A stretch of 19,057 bases of DNA from CAZKGE01 sp964541695 (GCA_964541695.1 CAZIRB010000036.1:1-19057), one strand, 5' to 3'; counted from the stretch's first letter, positions 1 through 7,391 are shown. Notes: generated by a model not told the origin, from the letters alone. Numbers and translations: made by a program.

Positions 1-2
1 GT

Positions 3-85
3 TGGTGCGGCAGATGGGACTTGAACCCATACGCCTGCGCACACGCCCCTCAAACGTGCCTGTCTGCCAATTCCAGCACTGCCGC
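3..85 (-). tRNA. tRNA-Leu (anticodon GAG)
   Basis: Read on the minus strand the segment folds as a class II tRNA. The acceptor stem GCGGCAG/CTGCCGC pairs fully over 7 bp and is followed by discriminator A and an encoded CCA (positions 3-5). The T arm holds GGGTTCAAGTCCC, and the D arm has the leucine-type CTGGAATTGGCAGAC. The anticodon stem CACGT/GCGTG encloses the loop TTGAGGG with anticodon GAG at positions 49-51. A long variable arm of about 12 nt fits tRNA-Leu. It would read CUC/CUU leucine codons. Confidence 0.95.
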
Positions 86-95
86 GCACCTTGTC

Positions 96-124
96 ATTAT
101 ACCGACGAAAATAGGGGTTGTCAA
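96..124 (-). promoter_or_regulatory. Consensus sigma-A promoter of tRNA-Leu
   Basis: On the minus strand a perfect -35 TTGACA (119-124) and a perfect -10 TATAAT (96-101) are separated by exactly 17 bp. The predicted start point is about 88-90, only a few bases before the mature tRNA 5' end at 85, so the primary transcript would have an almost absent 5' leader. This is the strongest promoter seen in the window. Confidence 0.85.
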
Positions 125-211
125 TAATGGAATCGCGAAAATCAAGCATAGTCGTATACGTGATGGAAGCGCGGACAGCTCGCTCGGAAAAGTGAACTTT
201 CAAAATGATTT

Positions 212-298
212 TTAAAATCCCCCATGATTTTCAAGGTTGTTTTGAACCTCATCGAAAAGCGGGGGAAACATAATGATTACGCCCTGCAGCAAAAAACA
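212..298 (-). repeat. Leader-like copy of the tuf 5' region (copy A)
   Basis: On the minus strand this stretch aligns with the region just upstream of tuf (451-540): ATGTTT, CGC, TTT, GATG, GGTTCAAAA, AACC, TGAAAA, GGGGG, TTTTAAA in the same order. Both have a 5-bp stem with a 6-nt loop (here 234-249, stem AGGTT/AACCT) and exactly 10 nt between stem and the GGGGG run (219-223). Where tuf has its ATG this copy reads CAT, and a later TTTGAAAG matches tuf codons 6-8 with a shortened gap. It may be a decayed duplicate of a tuf 5' end or a shared leader element. It ends at the assembly gap. Confidence 0.6.
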
Positions 299-308
299 NN
301 NNNNNNNN
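299..308. other. Assembly gap (10 N)
   Basis: Ten unknown bases interrupt the tuf gene after codon 45. The true length is unknown; a full EF-Tu gene needs about 1.05 kb more. Duplicated tuf genes commonly collapse in short-read assemblies, and related leader sequence lies on both sides of this gap, which fits such a collapse. Confidence 0.95.
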
Positions 309-444
309 CTTTGACTTCTGCGCCGCCTTCTTTCGACAAGCACAGTGTGATGGCTGCTGTCAATGTTGTTTTACCATGGTCCACGTGACCGATCGTTCCG
401 ATATTGACATGCGGTTTTGTTCTTTCAAATTTTTGTTTTCCCAT
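309..444 (-). CDS. tuf: Elongation factor Tu, N-terminal fragment cut by gap
   Basis: The 45 visible residues start MGKQKFERTKPHVNIGTIG and contain the G1/P-loop GHVDHGKT at residues 19-26, followed by TLTAAIT, diagnostic of EF-Tu. EF-Tu is the cytoplasmic GTPase that delivers aminoacyl-tRNA to the ribosome. The ATG at 442-444 has a GGGGG run 11 nt upstream as a likely ribosome binding site. The family length is about 395-400 residues, so nearly 90% is missing into the N gap; nothing suggests a real truncation. The leader upstream (451-540) carries a small hairpin and resembles 212-298. A tRNA gene follows downstream across the gap, a common tuf neighbourhood. Confidence 0.93.
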
Positions 445-450
445 TGGTTT

Positions 451-540
451 AAAAAACCCCCTTTTTTTTCATGGTTTTTTTGAACCACATCTAAACGCGC
501 GTAAACATTAAGGATCCCCCGCTCCTGCATAAATCCGAAA
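451..540 (-). promoter_or_regulatory. tuf leader with conserved hairpin (copy B)
   Basis: The minus-strand leader of tuf holds a hairpin at 472-487 (stem TGGTT/AACCA, loop CAAAAA), 10 nt, then GGGGG (457-461), then 11 nt to the ATG. The closing base pair is T-A here and A-T in copy A at 234-249, a compensating change that suggests the stem is maintained. No T-run follows the stem, so it is not a terminator. Possible roles are mRNA stability or translation control, but this is inference. Confidence 0.5.
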
Positions 541-628
541 TACATTTTTCCAGTCTTAAAGAAATAAGGAGAAAATAAGTTTTCGCTCCCCGGGGCGTCT
601 TCCGCCGCTTTTCCGCAGCTCCTTCCCC

Positions 629-1531
629 CTACTTCAGCAGCCCCTGCTCGGTCAGATACGCCCTGGCCACGTCCTCGGGCGTCTGATTCTCCACGTCGAT
701 CTTGTAGTTGAGGGCCTGCATCTGCGCGTCGTCAAATTTGCCGGCCAGCAGGTCGAACACGTCCTTCAGCTCGGGATACTTCTCCAAGGTCTTGTTGAGG
801 CAGATCGGCGTCCCGTGATACGCTGGGAACAACTCTTTATCGTCGCTGAGTATGGTCATTTCGTATTTCTTGAGCAACGAGTCCGTCGCATAAACCACCA
901 TCACGTCCAGCTGGCCCTGCGCGATCGCGTCGTACAGCAGCGACGTGTCCATCCGGAGCGCCTCCTTGAAGCTGTGGCCGTAAAGGGCCGTCATGGCGTC
1001 GTAGCCGTCCTTCTCGCGCGTGTAGAACAGGTGGTTCGCGCCGAACTTTAAGTCCGGGGATGCGGCGGCCAGATCGCTCATGGTCTTAATGCCCAGCTCG
1101 CTGGCTTTTGCTTCAAGCATGGCGAGCGCGAACGTGTTGTTGATGCCGATCGGCTGAAACATGGTGATGCCGTACTGTTCGTTGAGCTTGTCCTTGCTGA
1201 TCTGATAGACCTGCTCGGAGGATTCGGCCGCTACGTCCGAAAGCTTGAGGATTTCGTTGTATGCCGTACCCGTGTACTCGAGATACATGTCCACCTCGCC
1301 CTTCTCCATGGCGGGGAAAATAACCGAGGTGCCGCCCAGGTTCTGTTTGCGCTCCACGCTGATGTCGGTGCGGTTCTCCACGAGTTGCGCATACATTTCG
1401 CTCAGCAGAATGTTCTCCGTGAATTGCTTGGAGGCGATCACGATTTTCTTGCCGCCGCCTCCGCAGCCAATCAGCAGGCCGGCGGCCGTCACGCACGCAA
1501 GCAGCAGACAGATTCTCCTCTTCATTGTCAT
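629..1531 (-). CDS. opuCC: OpuC-type glycine betaine/choline-binding lipoprotein
   Basis: Substrate-binding component of a quaternary-ammonium (betaine/carnitine/choline-type) ABC importer, anchored outside the membrane. The N-terminus has a Lys/Arg-rich start, a hydrophobic stretch and a lipobox LLIGC with Cys at residue 23. The mature part begins KIVIASKQFTENILLSEMY, the hallmark of the OpuCC/OsmF/ProX-like family, followed by LGGTSVIFPAMEKGEVDMYLEYTGTA. The length of 300 aa is usual. Two in-frame starts exist (1531 and 1525); the second gives better spacing from AAGGAAGG and a cleaner signal peptide. It is the last gene of the operon, 18 nt after the second permease. It ends with TAG. The exact substrate cannot be fixed from sequence. 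Confidence 0.92.
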   Translation of the reverse strand: MTMKRRICLLLACVTAAGLLIGCGGGGKKIVIASKQFTENILLSEMYAQLVENRTDISVERKQNLGGTSVIFPAMEKGEVDMYLEYTGTAYNEILKLSDVAAESSEQVYQISKDKLNEQYGITMFQPIGINNTFALAMLEAKASELGIKTMSDLAAASPDLKFGANHLFYTREKDGYDAMTALYGHSFKEALRMDTSLLYDAIAQGQLDVMVVYATDSLLKKYEMTILSDDKELFPAYHGTPICLNKTLEKYPELKDVFDLLAGKFDDAQMQALNYKIDVENQTPEDVARAYLTEQGLLK

Positions 1532-1549
1532 CCCTTCCTTTCCGTCTGT

Positions 1550-2155
1550 TTATTTCACCTTGCTTCCCAGTTTCTTTTCCGAATAGGAAAGAAGGTAATC
1601 CAAAAACACCGCCAGCAGCGATACGGGAACCGCTCCGGACAGCATCATCAAAGCGTTGCGCGTCTGGATGCCGCGCCAGATCAGCATGCCCAGCCCGCCC
1701 GCGCCGATGAGCACGCCGGTCGTGGCGATGCCGAGCGCGGAAACGAGCGCGAGCCGTATGCCCGAGAGGATCACCGGCATCGCGAGGGGCAACTCAAGCT
1801 TTGTATAGATCTGCAGCTCGGTCATGCCGTTGCCCTTTCCGGCCCGGATGATCCCCCGCTCCACGCCCGCCATGCCCGCATAGGTGTTGCGCACGACGGG
1901 AAACAGCGAGTACAGCACGATGGCGGCGATCACGGTCGTGTTGTTGAGCCCGAATATAAGCATCATAAACGTCAGCATGGCGAGCGTGGGCACCGTCTGG
2001 ATCACGTCCACGGCGGCTAGTACGCTCCTTGCGGCCTGAGGGGATTTCCGCAGCAGCGAGGCCGCCGGGATGCCGATCGCGCAGGAGAGCGACACGCCCA
2101 GGAACGTGATCTCAAGATGGGTCAGCAGCGCGCTCAAAACCTGATTCAGCCTCAA
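1550..2155 (-). CDS. opuCD: OpuC-type ABC permease (second permease)
   Basis: Integral membrane subunit of the same importer. The 201 residues contain about five or six hydrophobic segments. The EAA-type coupling loop is at about residues 103-120 (RAGKGNGMTELQIYTKLELPL) and is followed by GVLIGAGGLGMLIWRG, typical of ProW/OpuCB/OpuCD permeases. The start is TTG (2153-2155), overlapping the TGA of the upstream permease in a TTGA arrangement. A GGGGG run about 7 nt upstream can serve as binding site, so it is probably translationally coupled. Whether it matches OpuCB or OpuCD is assigned by order only. Confidence 0.88.
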   Translation of the reverse strand: MRLNQVLSALLTHLEITFLGVSLSCAIGIPAASLLRKSPQAARSVLAAVDVIQTVPTLAMLTFMMLIFGLNNTTVIAAIVLYSLFPVVRNTYAGMAGVERGIIRAGKGNGMTELQIYTKLELPLAMPVILSGIRLALVSALGIATTGVLIGAGGLGMLIWRGIQTRNALMMLSGAVPVSLLAVFLDYLLSYSEKKLGSKVK

Positions 2156-2805
2156 CTCCTCGCCCCCTTTGCGCGGAACATGTGCCGGGTCGCCGATTTT
2201 TCAGCCCAGGAAAGCAGAAAGCTCGTGGCGAGCGCCAGCAGCGTGGCCGGAATCGCCCCGGCTAACACCATGCCGTAATGGAAGGATTGCAGCCCCATCC
2301 AGATCAGGTCGCCCAGCCCGCCCGCGCCGATGAAGGCCGACAGCGTCGCCCAGCTGATGATGTAGATGGCCGAGAGCCGGATCCCCGCGATGATCACGGG
2401 CAGCGCGAGGGGTATCTGGACCCTTTGGAGGATCTGCATGCGGCTCATGCCCATGCCGCGGGCGGCCTTGACGTATTTGCCGTCCACGCCCCGGATGCCG
2501 GTGTAGATGTTGCGCATGATCGGCAGGAGCGAGTACACAAACAGCACCGTCACGGCGGGCACGAACCCCAGTCCCAGCACGATCATGGCTGCGCCCAGCA
2601 GCACGAGGCTCGGTATGGTGTTGACAACCCCGAACACGGCCAGCACGACCGAGGCGACCTTCGGCCGCCGCGTCAGCAGGATACCGGCCGGAACCGCGAC
2701 CAAGATGCCCAGGAGCACGGCGGTCAGGCTGATCAGCACATGCTGTCCGACGGCCGTAAGCACCATATCCGGTTTTTGCGCCAAAATCCCGAAAAAGTCA
2801 CCCAC
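2152..2805 (-). CDS. opuCB: OpuC-type ABC permease (first permease)
   Basis: Membrane subunit of the importer, 217 residues. A periplasm-side N-terminus is followed by hydrophobic segments, an EAA coupling loop at about residues 112-130 (KAARGMGMSRMQILQRVQ) and FIGAGGLGDLIWMG. It begins with GTG (2803-2805), preceded by GGAGG at good spacing, and overlaps the 3' end of the ATPase gene by 8 nt. It is paralogous to the second permease, as in OpuC systems with heteromeric permeases. Symbol by order only. Confidence 0.9.
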   Translation of the reverse strand: MGDFFGILAQKPDMVLTAVGQHVLISLTAVLLGILVAVPAGILLTRRPKVASVVLAVFGVVNTIPSLVLLGAAMIVLGLGFVPAVTVLFVYSLLPIMRNIYTGIRGVDGKYVKAARGMGMSRMQILQRVQIPLALPVIIAGIRLSAIYIISWATLSAFIGAGGLGDLIWMGLQSFHYGMVLAGAIPATLLALATSFLLSWAEKSATRHMFRAKGARS

Positions 2806-3922
2806 GGGGTTCCTCCTTCCACACCGCGTGCGCCAGGGATTTCACCATGCTCGTCTTGGTGACGACGCCCTCCACATGGCCGTCCTGGTCCACGACGGTG
2901 AGCACGTCCAGCCGCTGGCCCACAAGCAGGTCGAACGCGTCCTTGGCCGGCGCGCTGCGCAGAACCCTGGGCATGGGTTTGATCGCAAGCTCCCGGATGG
3001 AGAGCCCGGGCTTGGCCGCCTTGGTGATCTCCTCGATCCCGACCGATCCCAGCAGCCTGCCCTCGCCGTCCACGACCAGCAGGGAGCTGACCCGCCTGTG
3101 CTCCATCAGCGCGATGCTCTGCGCCAGGCCCATGTCCAGCGACACGGTGAGCGGGTCCGCGTGCATCACGTCCTGCACGGTATCGATCCTGCCGTTGTAC
3201 AGACGGTGCTTGCCGATGAAGTGCTCGACAAACTCGTTCGCCGGGTCGGACAGAAGCTCCTCCGGCGACGCAATCTGGACCACCGCGCCGTCCTTCATCA
3301 GGATGATGATGTCCGCAAGCTTGATGGCCTCGTCCATATCGTGCGTGACGAACACAATCGTCTTTTTCAGCTTGCTCTGCAGCCGCTTGATCTCGTCCTG
3401 CAGCGCTTCCCGGGTAATCGGGTCCAGCGCGCCGAACGGCTCGTCCATAAGGATGATGGGCGGCTCGGCTGCGAGCGCCCTTAGCAGCCCGATCCGCTGC
3501 TGCTGGCCGCCGCTTAAGCTGGACGGGTACCGCTTGAGGTACTGCTCGTCCATATCCACGAGCTGCAGCAGCTCCCGCGTGCGCTTTCTGCGCTTCTCCT
3601 CGGGCCACTTTAGGAGCCTTGGCACGGTCTCGATGTTCTGCTCGATCGTCATATGCGGAAACAGGCCGATCTCCTGTATGACGTAGCCGATGCCCCGGCG
3701 CAGCTCCACCGGGTCTATGGAGCGGATATCGACGCCGTTGATGGAAATTTTGCCGCTTGCGGGGTTGATCAGGCGGTTGATCAGCTGGAGCATCGTCGTT
3801 TTGCCGCAGCCCGACGGCCCGATGAGCACGGCGAGCCGCCCCTCCGGAATCTCGAGGCTGACGTTCTTCAGCACCTCATGCGCGCCGTCATAGGACATGG
3901 AAACATCTTCAAACTTCAGCAT
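2798..3922 (-). CDS. opuCA: OpuC-type ABC ATPase with tandem CBS domains
   Basis: Cytoplasmic ATPase that powers the compatible-solute importer, 374 residues. Walker A GPSGCGKT is at 35-42, the signature LSGGQ at 136-140, Walker B ILMDEP at 157-162, and the H-loop His at about 194 in VTHDMDEA. The C-terminal third (about 250-370) is a pair of CBS domains, starting VQDVMHADPLTV; in OpuCA/OpuA these sense ionic strength or cyclic-di-AMP and switch transport. The ATG at 3920-3922 was chosen over an upstream in-frame ATG (4048) because homology begins at MLKFEDVSM and a GGAAGGG site lies just before it. First gene of the operon. Confidence 0.94.
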   Translation of the reverse strand: MLKFEDVSMSYDGAHEVLKNVSLEIPEGRLAVLIGPSGCGKTTMLQLINRLINPASGKISINGVDIRSIDPVELRRGIGYVIQEIGLFPHMTIEQNIETVPRLLKWPEEKRRKRTRELLQLVDMDEQYLKRYPSSLSGGQQQRIGLLRALAAEPPIILMDEPFGALDPITREALQDEIKRLQSKLKKTIVFVTHDMDEAIKLADIIILMKDGAVVQIASPEELLSDPANEFVEHFIGKHRLYNGRIDTVQDVMHADPLTVSLDMGLAQSIALMEHRRVSSLLVVDGEGRLLGSVGIEEITKAAKPGLSIRELAIKPMPRVLRSAPAKDAFDLLVGQRLDVLTVVDQDGHVEGVVTKTSMVKSLAHAVWKEEPRG

Positions 3923-3958
3923 ACAGAACCCTTCCAAACGTATAGAATCAAAATCGCC

Positions 3959-3973
3959 GGCGCATGATGCGCC
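3959..3973. repeat. Perfect 7-1-7 inverted repeat in opuC leader
   Basis: GGCGCAT and ATGCGCC flank one central base, giving a perfect 7-bp dyad 37 nt upstream of the ATPase start codon. It could be an operator for an osmotic or MarR/GntR-type regulator or a hairpin in the leader RNA. No T-run follows on the minus strand, so it is not an obvious terminator. Confidence 0.45.
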
Positions 3974-4174
3974 AAACACGCAGGCCGAAACCCTGTTGAC
4001 CGACGGGCCGGGTTTTCCGCGCAATATAAGCCCCGTGACCGGGATCATTTCAGAAAAGCGGAATTTTTTGCCCGCTTACCACACAACAAGCAATGAATGA
4101 TATGCTTTACGCGGCTTGGGCTGGCCGCGACCAATACGCAGTGATGTTTTGTTTGCTACGATACGGTTGTTTTT

Positions 4175-4202
4175 ATCATATCACACCGCTTGTCCGCAAC
4201 AA
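4175..4202 (-). promoter_or_regulatory. Candidate promoter of the opuC operon
   Basis: On the minus strand, -35 TTGTTG (4197-4202), 16-bp spacer and -10 TATGAT (4175-4180) preceded by TGA form an extended -10 element. Transcription would start near 4168, about 245 nt before the first gene, leaving a long leader. The match at -35 is weak; the -10 is good. Confidence 0.45.
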
Positions 4203-4427
4203 CACCCAAATCGAAAAAAATACACCATTCGTTCATGTTTTGTTCATATCTTATGCATTCGCGCGCTCGGTTTTGCCCTCCGCGACACGCATTTCCGTCA
4301 AGCGCAGCCCGATCGGCGGCCCGGCTCCCGCTGCATATACTGTATCAACCGGCAGGCGGCATGTACATTGCTTTTGAGCGACACAAACTGTCGATTAACA
4401 TCGAAACCGTGCTTTCGGCATAAAAAA

Positions 4428-4460
4428 CAACGCGTTTTGGGCGTTGCTTTTTTATTTTAA
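4428..4460 (+). terminator. Rho-independent terminator, possibly bidirectional
   Basis: A perfect 6-bp stem CAACGC/GCGTTG (4428-4433 and 4441-4446) with loop GTTTTGG is followed on the plus strand by CTTTTTTATTTTAATTT. An A-run at 4422-4427 gives a T-run on the minus strand too, so it could stop transcription from both sides. No plus-strand gene is seen immediately upstream. Confidence 0.7.
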
Positions 4461-4600
4461 TTTCCATTTACTATTTATCTTTAAAAAGGGAGCCTCGCGT
4501 TTGAACCCCGAAGGATTCGCCGAGGTCTCCTGCGCGTTCAAAGGGCCTCAGGTTCTTGACGGGCGTTTGAGCCCGCAACGTACTCACAAACTTCGCTGTC
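4461..4600. other. Intergenic stretch with short inverted and direct repeats
   Basis: No gene seen. GCGTTTGA occurs at about 4498 and 4564, with a near-inverted GTTCAAA between them, and GGGC/GCCC enclose GTTTGA at 4561-4574. Nothing matches a known RNA that I can name. Confidence 0.25.
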
Positions 4601-4639
4601 AAACAAAAACGGCGCCCCCCGGAATTTTCCCGAGGGCGC
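4600..4639 (-). terminator. Terminator of the PHP phosphoesterase gene
   Basis: On the minus strand GCGCCC (4634-4639) pairs with GGGCGC (4612-4617), with additional imperfect GC pairs inside, and the stem is followed by CGTTTTTGTTTG. It lies 35 nt beyond the stop codon of the PHP gene. Confidence 0.75.
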
Positions 4640-4673
4640 TTTCTTCTCTATCTTTTAAGGATTACGATCCGCG

Positions 4674-5588
4674 TCAAACGCCCGCTCGCTCCAATAGCGC
4701 CGCCAGATTTGCCTCGATCGTTTCGTCCGTCACCGGCGCGCCATGCTGCCCCAGGCCGATTATGGGCTTGGTCTTGCCGTGGAAGTCGCTGCCGCAGGTA
4801 ACGAACAGGCCGTGGTCCCGCGCCTTGCGGTAAAAATACAGCGCCTGCTCCGCGGAATGATAGCTGCTGAACGCCTCGATACCGTCGATGCCGGCGTTGG
4901 CGATGGCGTCGAGGACCTCCTCCCCGCGGTCCTTCAGGTTCACGCCGGGGTGCGCCAGCACGGCCTTGCCGCCGTTTGCGCGGATCGTACCGATCGCGGA
5001 TGCGAGCGTCGGGAACCGGATCTCGACGTAGCACGGCTTGTCCTGGCCATAGTAATCCCAGTAAAAATTCACATACGGGTTGTCGCCGCGCGGCCCGCCC
5101 GCGCGATAGGGCGCCAGGACCGGATGATCCCGATACTCCGGCTTATTCAGCAGCACCTCCGCGAACATCTCGCCCGTCCAGATGTCCTTCCAGTAGGAAT
5201 TGCCCGCGACCGCGGCCATCTCGCTTTCGTCGATCGTAAAGCCGAGCTTTCGCGTGGCCTCCAGCCGCTCTTGCGACGACGCGGCGCTCGACCGCACGAT
5301 ATCGGTCTCGAGCGCGGCAAAGTCCGGGCTGGCGGCGTCGATGCCGTAGCCCAGCACATGCAGATTGATCCCGTTAAACGTACAATCGATCTCGACGCCG
5401 GGGATGTAGACGATGCCCGCCGCACGGGCGGCCTGTTCCCCCTCCGCGTTGCCGCGCACGCAGTTGTGGTCCGAGATCGCCATGATGCGCACGCCCCGCG
5501 CCGCGCCGCGGCGGATCAGTTCCGCCGGCGTCAGCTCCCCGTCGGCGCTGTAACAGGAATGCGTGTGCAGATCGATCGTGCTGTTCAT
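4674..5588 (-). CDS. PHP-domain metal-dependent phosphoesterase (TrpH-like)
   Basis: The 304-residue protein is a PHP-superfamily hydrolase of the TrpH/RNase AM type. Metal-binding motifs are in order: DLHTHSCYS at 6-14, ISDHN at 38-42, PGVEID at 63-68, HVLGYG at 77-82, a central AHPG and a C-terminal SDFHG. This family holds a di- or trinuclear metal centre and cleaves phosphoester bonds; some members are 5'-3' exonucleases acting on short RNA or on 3',5'-bisphosphonucleotides. The start at 5588 is set by the conserved N-terminus and an AAAGGCGG site 8 nt upstream, although the frame stays open further. It stands alone, with its own terminator. The substrate is not predictable from this sequence. 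Confidence 0.88.
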   Translation of the reverse strand: MNSTIDLHTHSCYSADGELTPAELIRRGAARGVRIMAISDHNCVRGNAEGEQAARAAGIVYIPGVEIDCTFNGINLHVLGYGIDAASPDFAALETDIVRSSAASSQERLEATRKLGFTIDESEMAAVAGNSYWKDIWTGEMFAEVLLNKPEYRDHPVLAPYRAGGPRGDNPYVNFYWDYYGQDKPCYVEIRFPTLASAIGTIRANGGKAVLAHPGVNLKDRGEEVLDAIANAGIDGIEAFSSYHSAEQALYFYRKARDHGLFVTCGSDFHGKTKPIIGLGQHGAPVTDETIEANLAALLERAGV

Positions 5589-6035
5589 ATAAATACCGCC
5601 TTTCCGATTCCGGGTTCGATCGTTCGATACGCGGCACGAATCCGCGCGGACAAACCGCCGGCGGCACGCTTTTTTTGTGCCTATTGTATAAGGATACAGC
5701 CGGACGGCCTTGAAAACAATCCCTTTCGCTGGATTCATAGGATTACAGCTCCCATCACCTTCATCATTTATCGGTTCACAATCGCGACCATGCCAGATCA
5801 TTCGTTGTTGCGGCCGCAATTCCGTGGTATGATAGGTGCGGTCGCGCCGCAATCGCGCTGAAAGCCGCGGATTTGATGAAAAACCGCGCAAAAAACCGAA
5901 ATTCTTCGACATTTTCGCCAAAATACAACCCGCTCCCGGACGTTCGCTCTCCCAATTTTTGTTTCGGTATGTTACTATGTAATCGTTATCCGTTCGCGTT
6001 TTGATCCAAGCTGCAAGCTGTAAGGGGATGCGTTC
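5589..6035. other. Divergent intergenic region (447 bp)
   Basis: Separates the PHP gene (minus) from the diguanylate cyclase (plus). One plus-strand promoter candidate is present (5805-5833). For the minus strand only weak candidates were seen near 5680-5720 (TATACAAT without a good -35). A GGCAC/GTGCC stem with a T-rich loop lies at about 5665-5683. No small gene with a binding site was found. Confidence 0.4.
5805..5833 (+). promoter_or_regulatory. Candidate promoter of the diguanylate cyclase gene
   Basis: TTGTTG (5805-5810), 17 bp, then TATGAT (5828-5833) preceded by TGG, an extended -10. It would give a leader of about 195 nt before the ATG at 6036. Confidence 0.45.
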
Positions 6036-7202
6036 ATGCTGTTCCTGTATATCGAGATCAATCTGCTGGGGATCGCCATTCTGCTCCTGCTGTTTATGTC
6101 GCGCAATCAGTTTGGGACCGCCTCGCTGGACGAGCGTCTGTTCAACTGGATTTTGATGTTCGCGGCCGTCATCATACTGGCCGACACCGGCATGTGGGTC
6201 TTCGACAAAACGACGTACCGCGGCGGGCGGCTTTTGAACATCGCCTCCTCCGCCGTCTCGTTCCTGGCGCTCCCGGGTAGCGGCTTTTTGTGGCTTTTAT
6301 ACAGCGACTATATGCTGCACCGAAATATGCGGACGCTTAAAAAACGGCTGCACCTGTACGCGATTCCGGTCGCCATCTGCGTGCTGGCCACCGGCGTAAG
6401 CTACTTCAACGGCTGGGCGTTCACCGTCAGCCCGGAAAACGTATACAGCCGCGGCAAGCTGTTCATGGTCGTCCTGGCGCTCTCGCTGTTCTATCTGGTC
6501 TACGCCTCGTTCCTCGCGCTGCAAAAAGCAAAGACCGCGCAGTCCAAGGCCGAAAAACGCGAATACTATCTTATCGCCGCGTTCCCGATCCCGCCGTTCG
6601 TCGGCGCGATCGTGCAATACATGTTCTACGGCGTGTCGCTGATCCCCATCTGCGCGGTGTTCTCGCTGCTGATGATATTCATCAACATCCAGAACCGGCA
6701 GATTTCGACGGACGCGCTAACCGGCATCAACAATAGGCGGCGCATGAACCGGCACCTCGAGAGCCGTACAGCCATGCTGCAAAACGGCGCGCAGCTGTAC
6801 GCGATCATACTCGACGTCGACCACTTCAAGGGCATCAACGACACGTTCGGCCATGCCGCCGGGGACGCGGCGCTCGTGCAGGCGGCCGACATTCTCAAGG
6901 CCGCGTGCAGCGGCAAGAGCGATTTTCTCGCGCGCATGGGCGGCGACGAGTTTATTATTCTGCTGCAGCGCGACAGCCGCGAAAGCGTCGCCGAGGTCAT
7001 GGCCGAGATCAACCGCCGCGTCGACGAATTCAACGAAAGCAAAAAAGCGCCGTACCGCCTTTCGTTCAGCATGGGCTCGGCGCGATACGGCGATCTCGAT
7101 ACGTGCTCCATCGATGCATTCCTGTCAAAGGCCGATCAGAATATGTATTTGGCAAAGTCCAAACAGCGCGGACCCAGCGCGTTCGTTTCCGATTTAAGAT
7201 AA
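6036..7202 (+). CDS. Membrane-bound GGDEF diguanylate cyclase
   Basis: A 388-residue protein that should make cyclic di-GMP from two GTP at the membrane. Residues 1-220 form about seven hydrophobic segments (roughly 5-21, 36-54, 66-90, 106-124, 141-163, 178-196, 199-218), a sensory membrane module. The GGDEF domain follows directly: TDALTGINNRR at 225-235, metal-binding Asp at about 260 in ILDVDHFKGIND, and an intact catalytic GGDEF at 302-306. The inhibitory I-site RxxD expected five residues before GGDEF reads GKSD, so feedback inhibition is probably absent. Start ATG has AAGGGG 8 nt upstream. The gene ends TAATAA. Confidence 0.92.
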   Translation: MLFLYIEINLLGIAILLLLFMSRNQFGTASLDERLFNWILMFAAVIILADTGMWVFDKTTYRGGRLLNIASSAVSFLALPGSGFLWLLYSDYMLHRNMRTLKKRLHLYAIPVAICVLATGVSYFNGWAFTVSPENVYSRGKLFMVVLALSLFYLVYASFLALQKAKTAQSKAEKREYYLIAAFPIPPFVGAIVQYMFYGVSLIPICAVFSLLMIFINIQNRQISTDALTGINNRRRMNRHLESRTAMLQNGAQLYAIILDVDHFKGINDTFGHAAGDAALVQAADILKAACSGKSDFLARMGGDEFIILLQRDSRESVAEVMAEINRRVDEFNESKKAPYRLSFSMGSARYGDLDTCSIDAFLSKADQNMYLAKSKQRGPSAFVSDLR

Positions 7203-7235
7203 TAAACCGCTGCTTACCCGCACACAATACACCCG

Positions 7236-7291
7236 ATGAAACGCATTTGTTTGATTGGGTGTATGATTGGTATTCTGCTTTTTTCCGGATG
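7236..7291 (+). CDS. Signal-peptide N-terminus, probably of the VanW protein, cut by gap
   Basis: The open frame encodes MKRICLIGCMIGILLFSG followed by TGN, consistent with a lipobox LFSG-C at the gap edge. It looks like a lipoprotein or membrane-anchored secretion signal. No clear Shine-Dalgarno lies before the ATG, so the start is uncertain. It is likely, but not shown, to be the 5' end of the VanW gene across the gap. Confidence 0.45.
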
Positions 7292-7391
7292 NNNNNNNNN
7301 NNNNNNNNNNNNNNNNNNNNNNNNNNNNNNNNNNNNNNNNNNNNNNNNNNNNNNNNNNNNNNNNNNNNNNNNNNNNNNNNNNNNNNNNNNN
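7292..7391. other. Assembly gap (100 N)
   Basis: One hundred unknown bases, a conventional placeholder length. It removes the middle of the VanW gene, so frame agreement across it carries no weight. Confidence 0.95.

Larger units (their letters stand above)
3923..4427. other. Long non-coding region upstream of opuC operon
   Basis: No credible gene was found here on either strand; open frames lack binding sites and recognisable protein features. It contains the candidate opuC promoter (4175-4202), the interrupted palindrome at 3959-3973 and, on the plus strand, sequence leading into the terminator at 4428. A plus-strand untranslated RNA ending at that terminator is possible, but no plus promoter or fold could be supported. 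Confidence 0.4.

Noticed and set aside
3923..4048. N-terminal extension of the ABC ATPase to 416 residues
   Set aside because: The extra 42 residues lack family similarity and the binding site lies before the ATG at 3922.
4093..4460. Overlapping plus-strand open frames of 77-114 codons
   Set aside because: No ribosome binding sites, no recognisable domains and odd composition; they overlap the opuC promoter region.
4461..4600. tRNA-like or tmRNA-like segment because of GTTTGAACCCC and AGGTTC
   Set aside because: No acceptor or anticodon stem could be paired.
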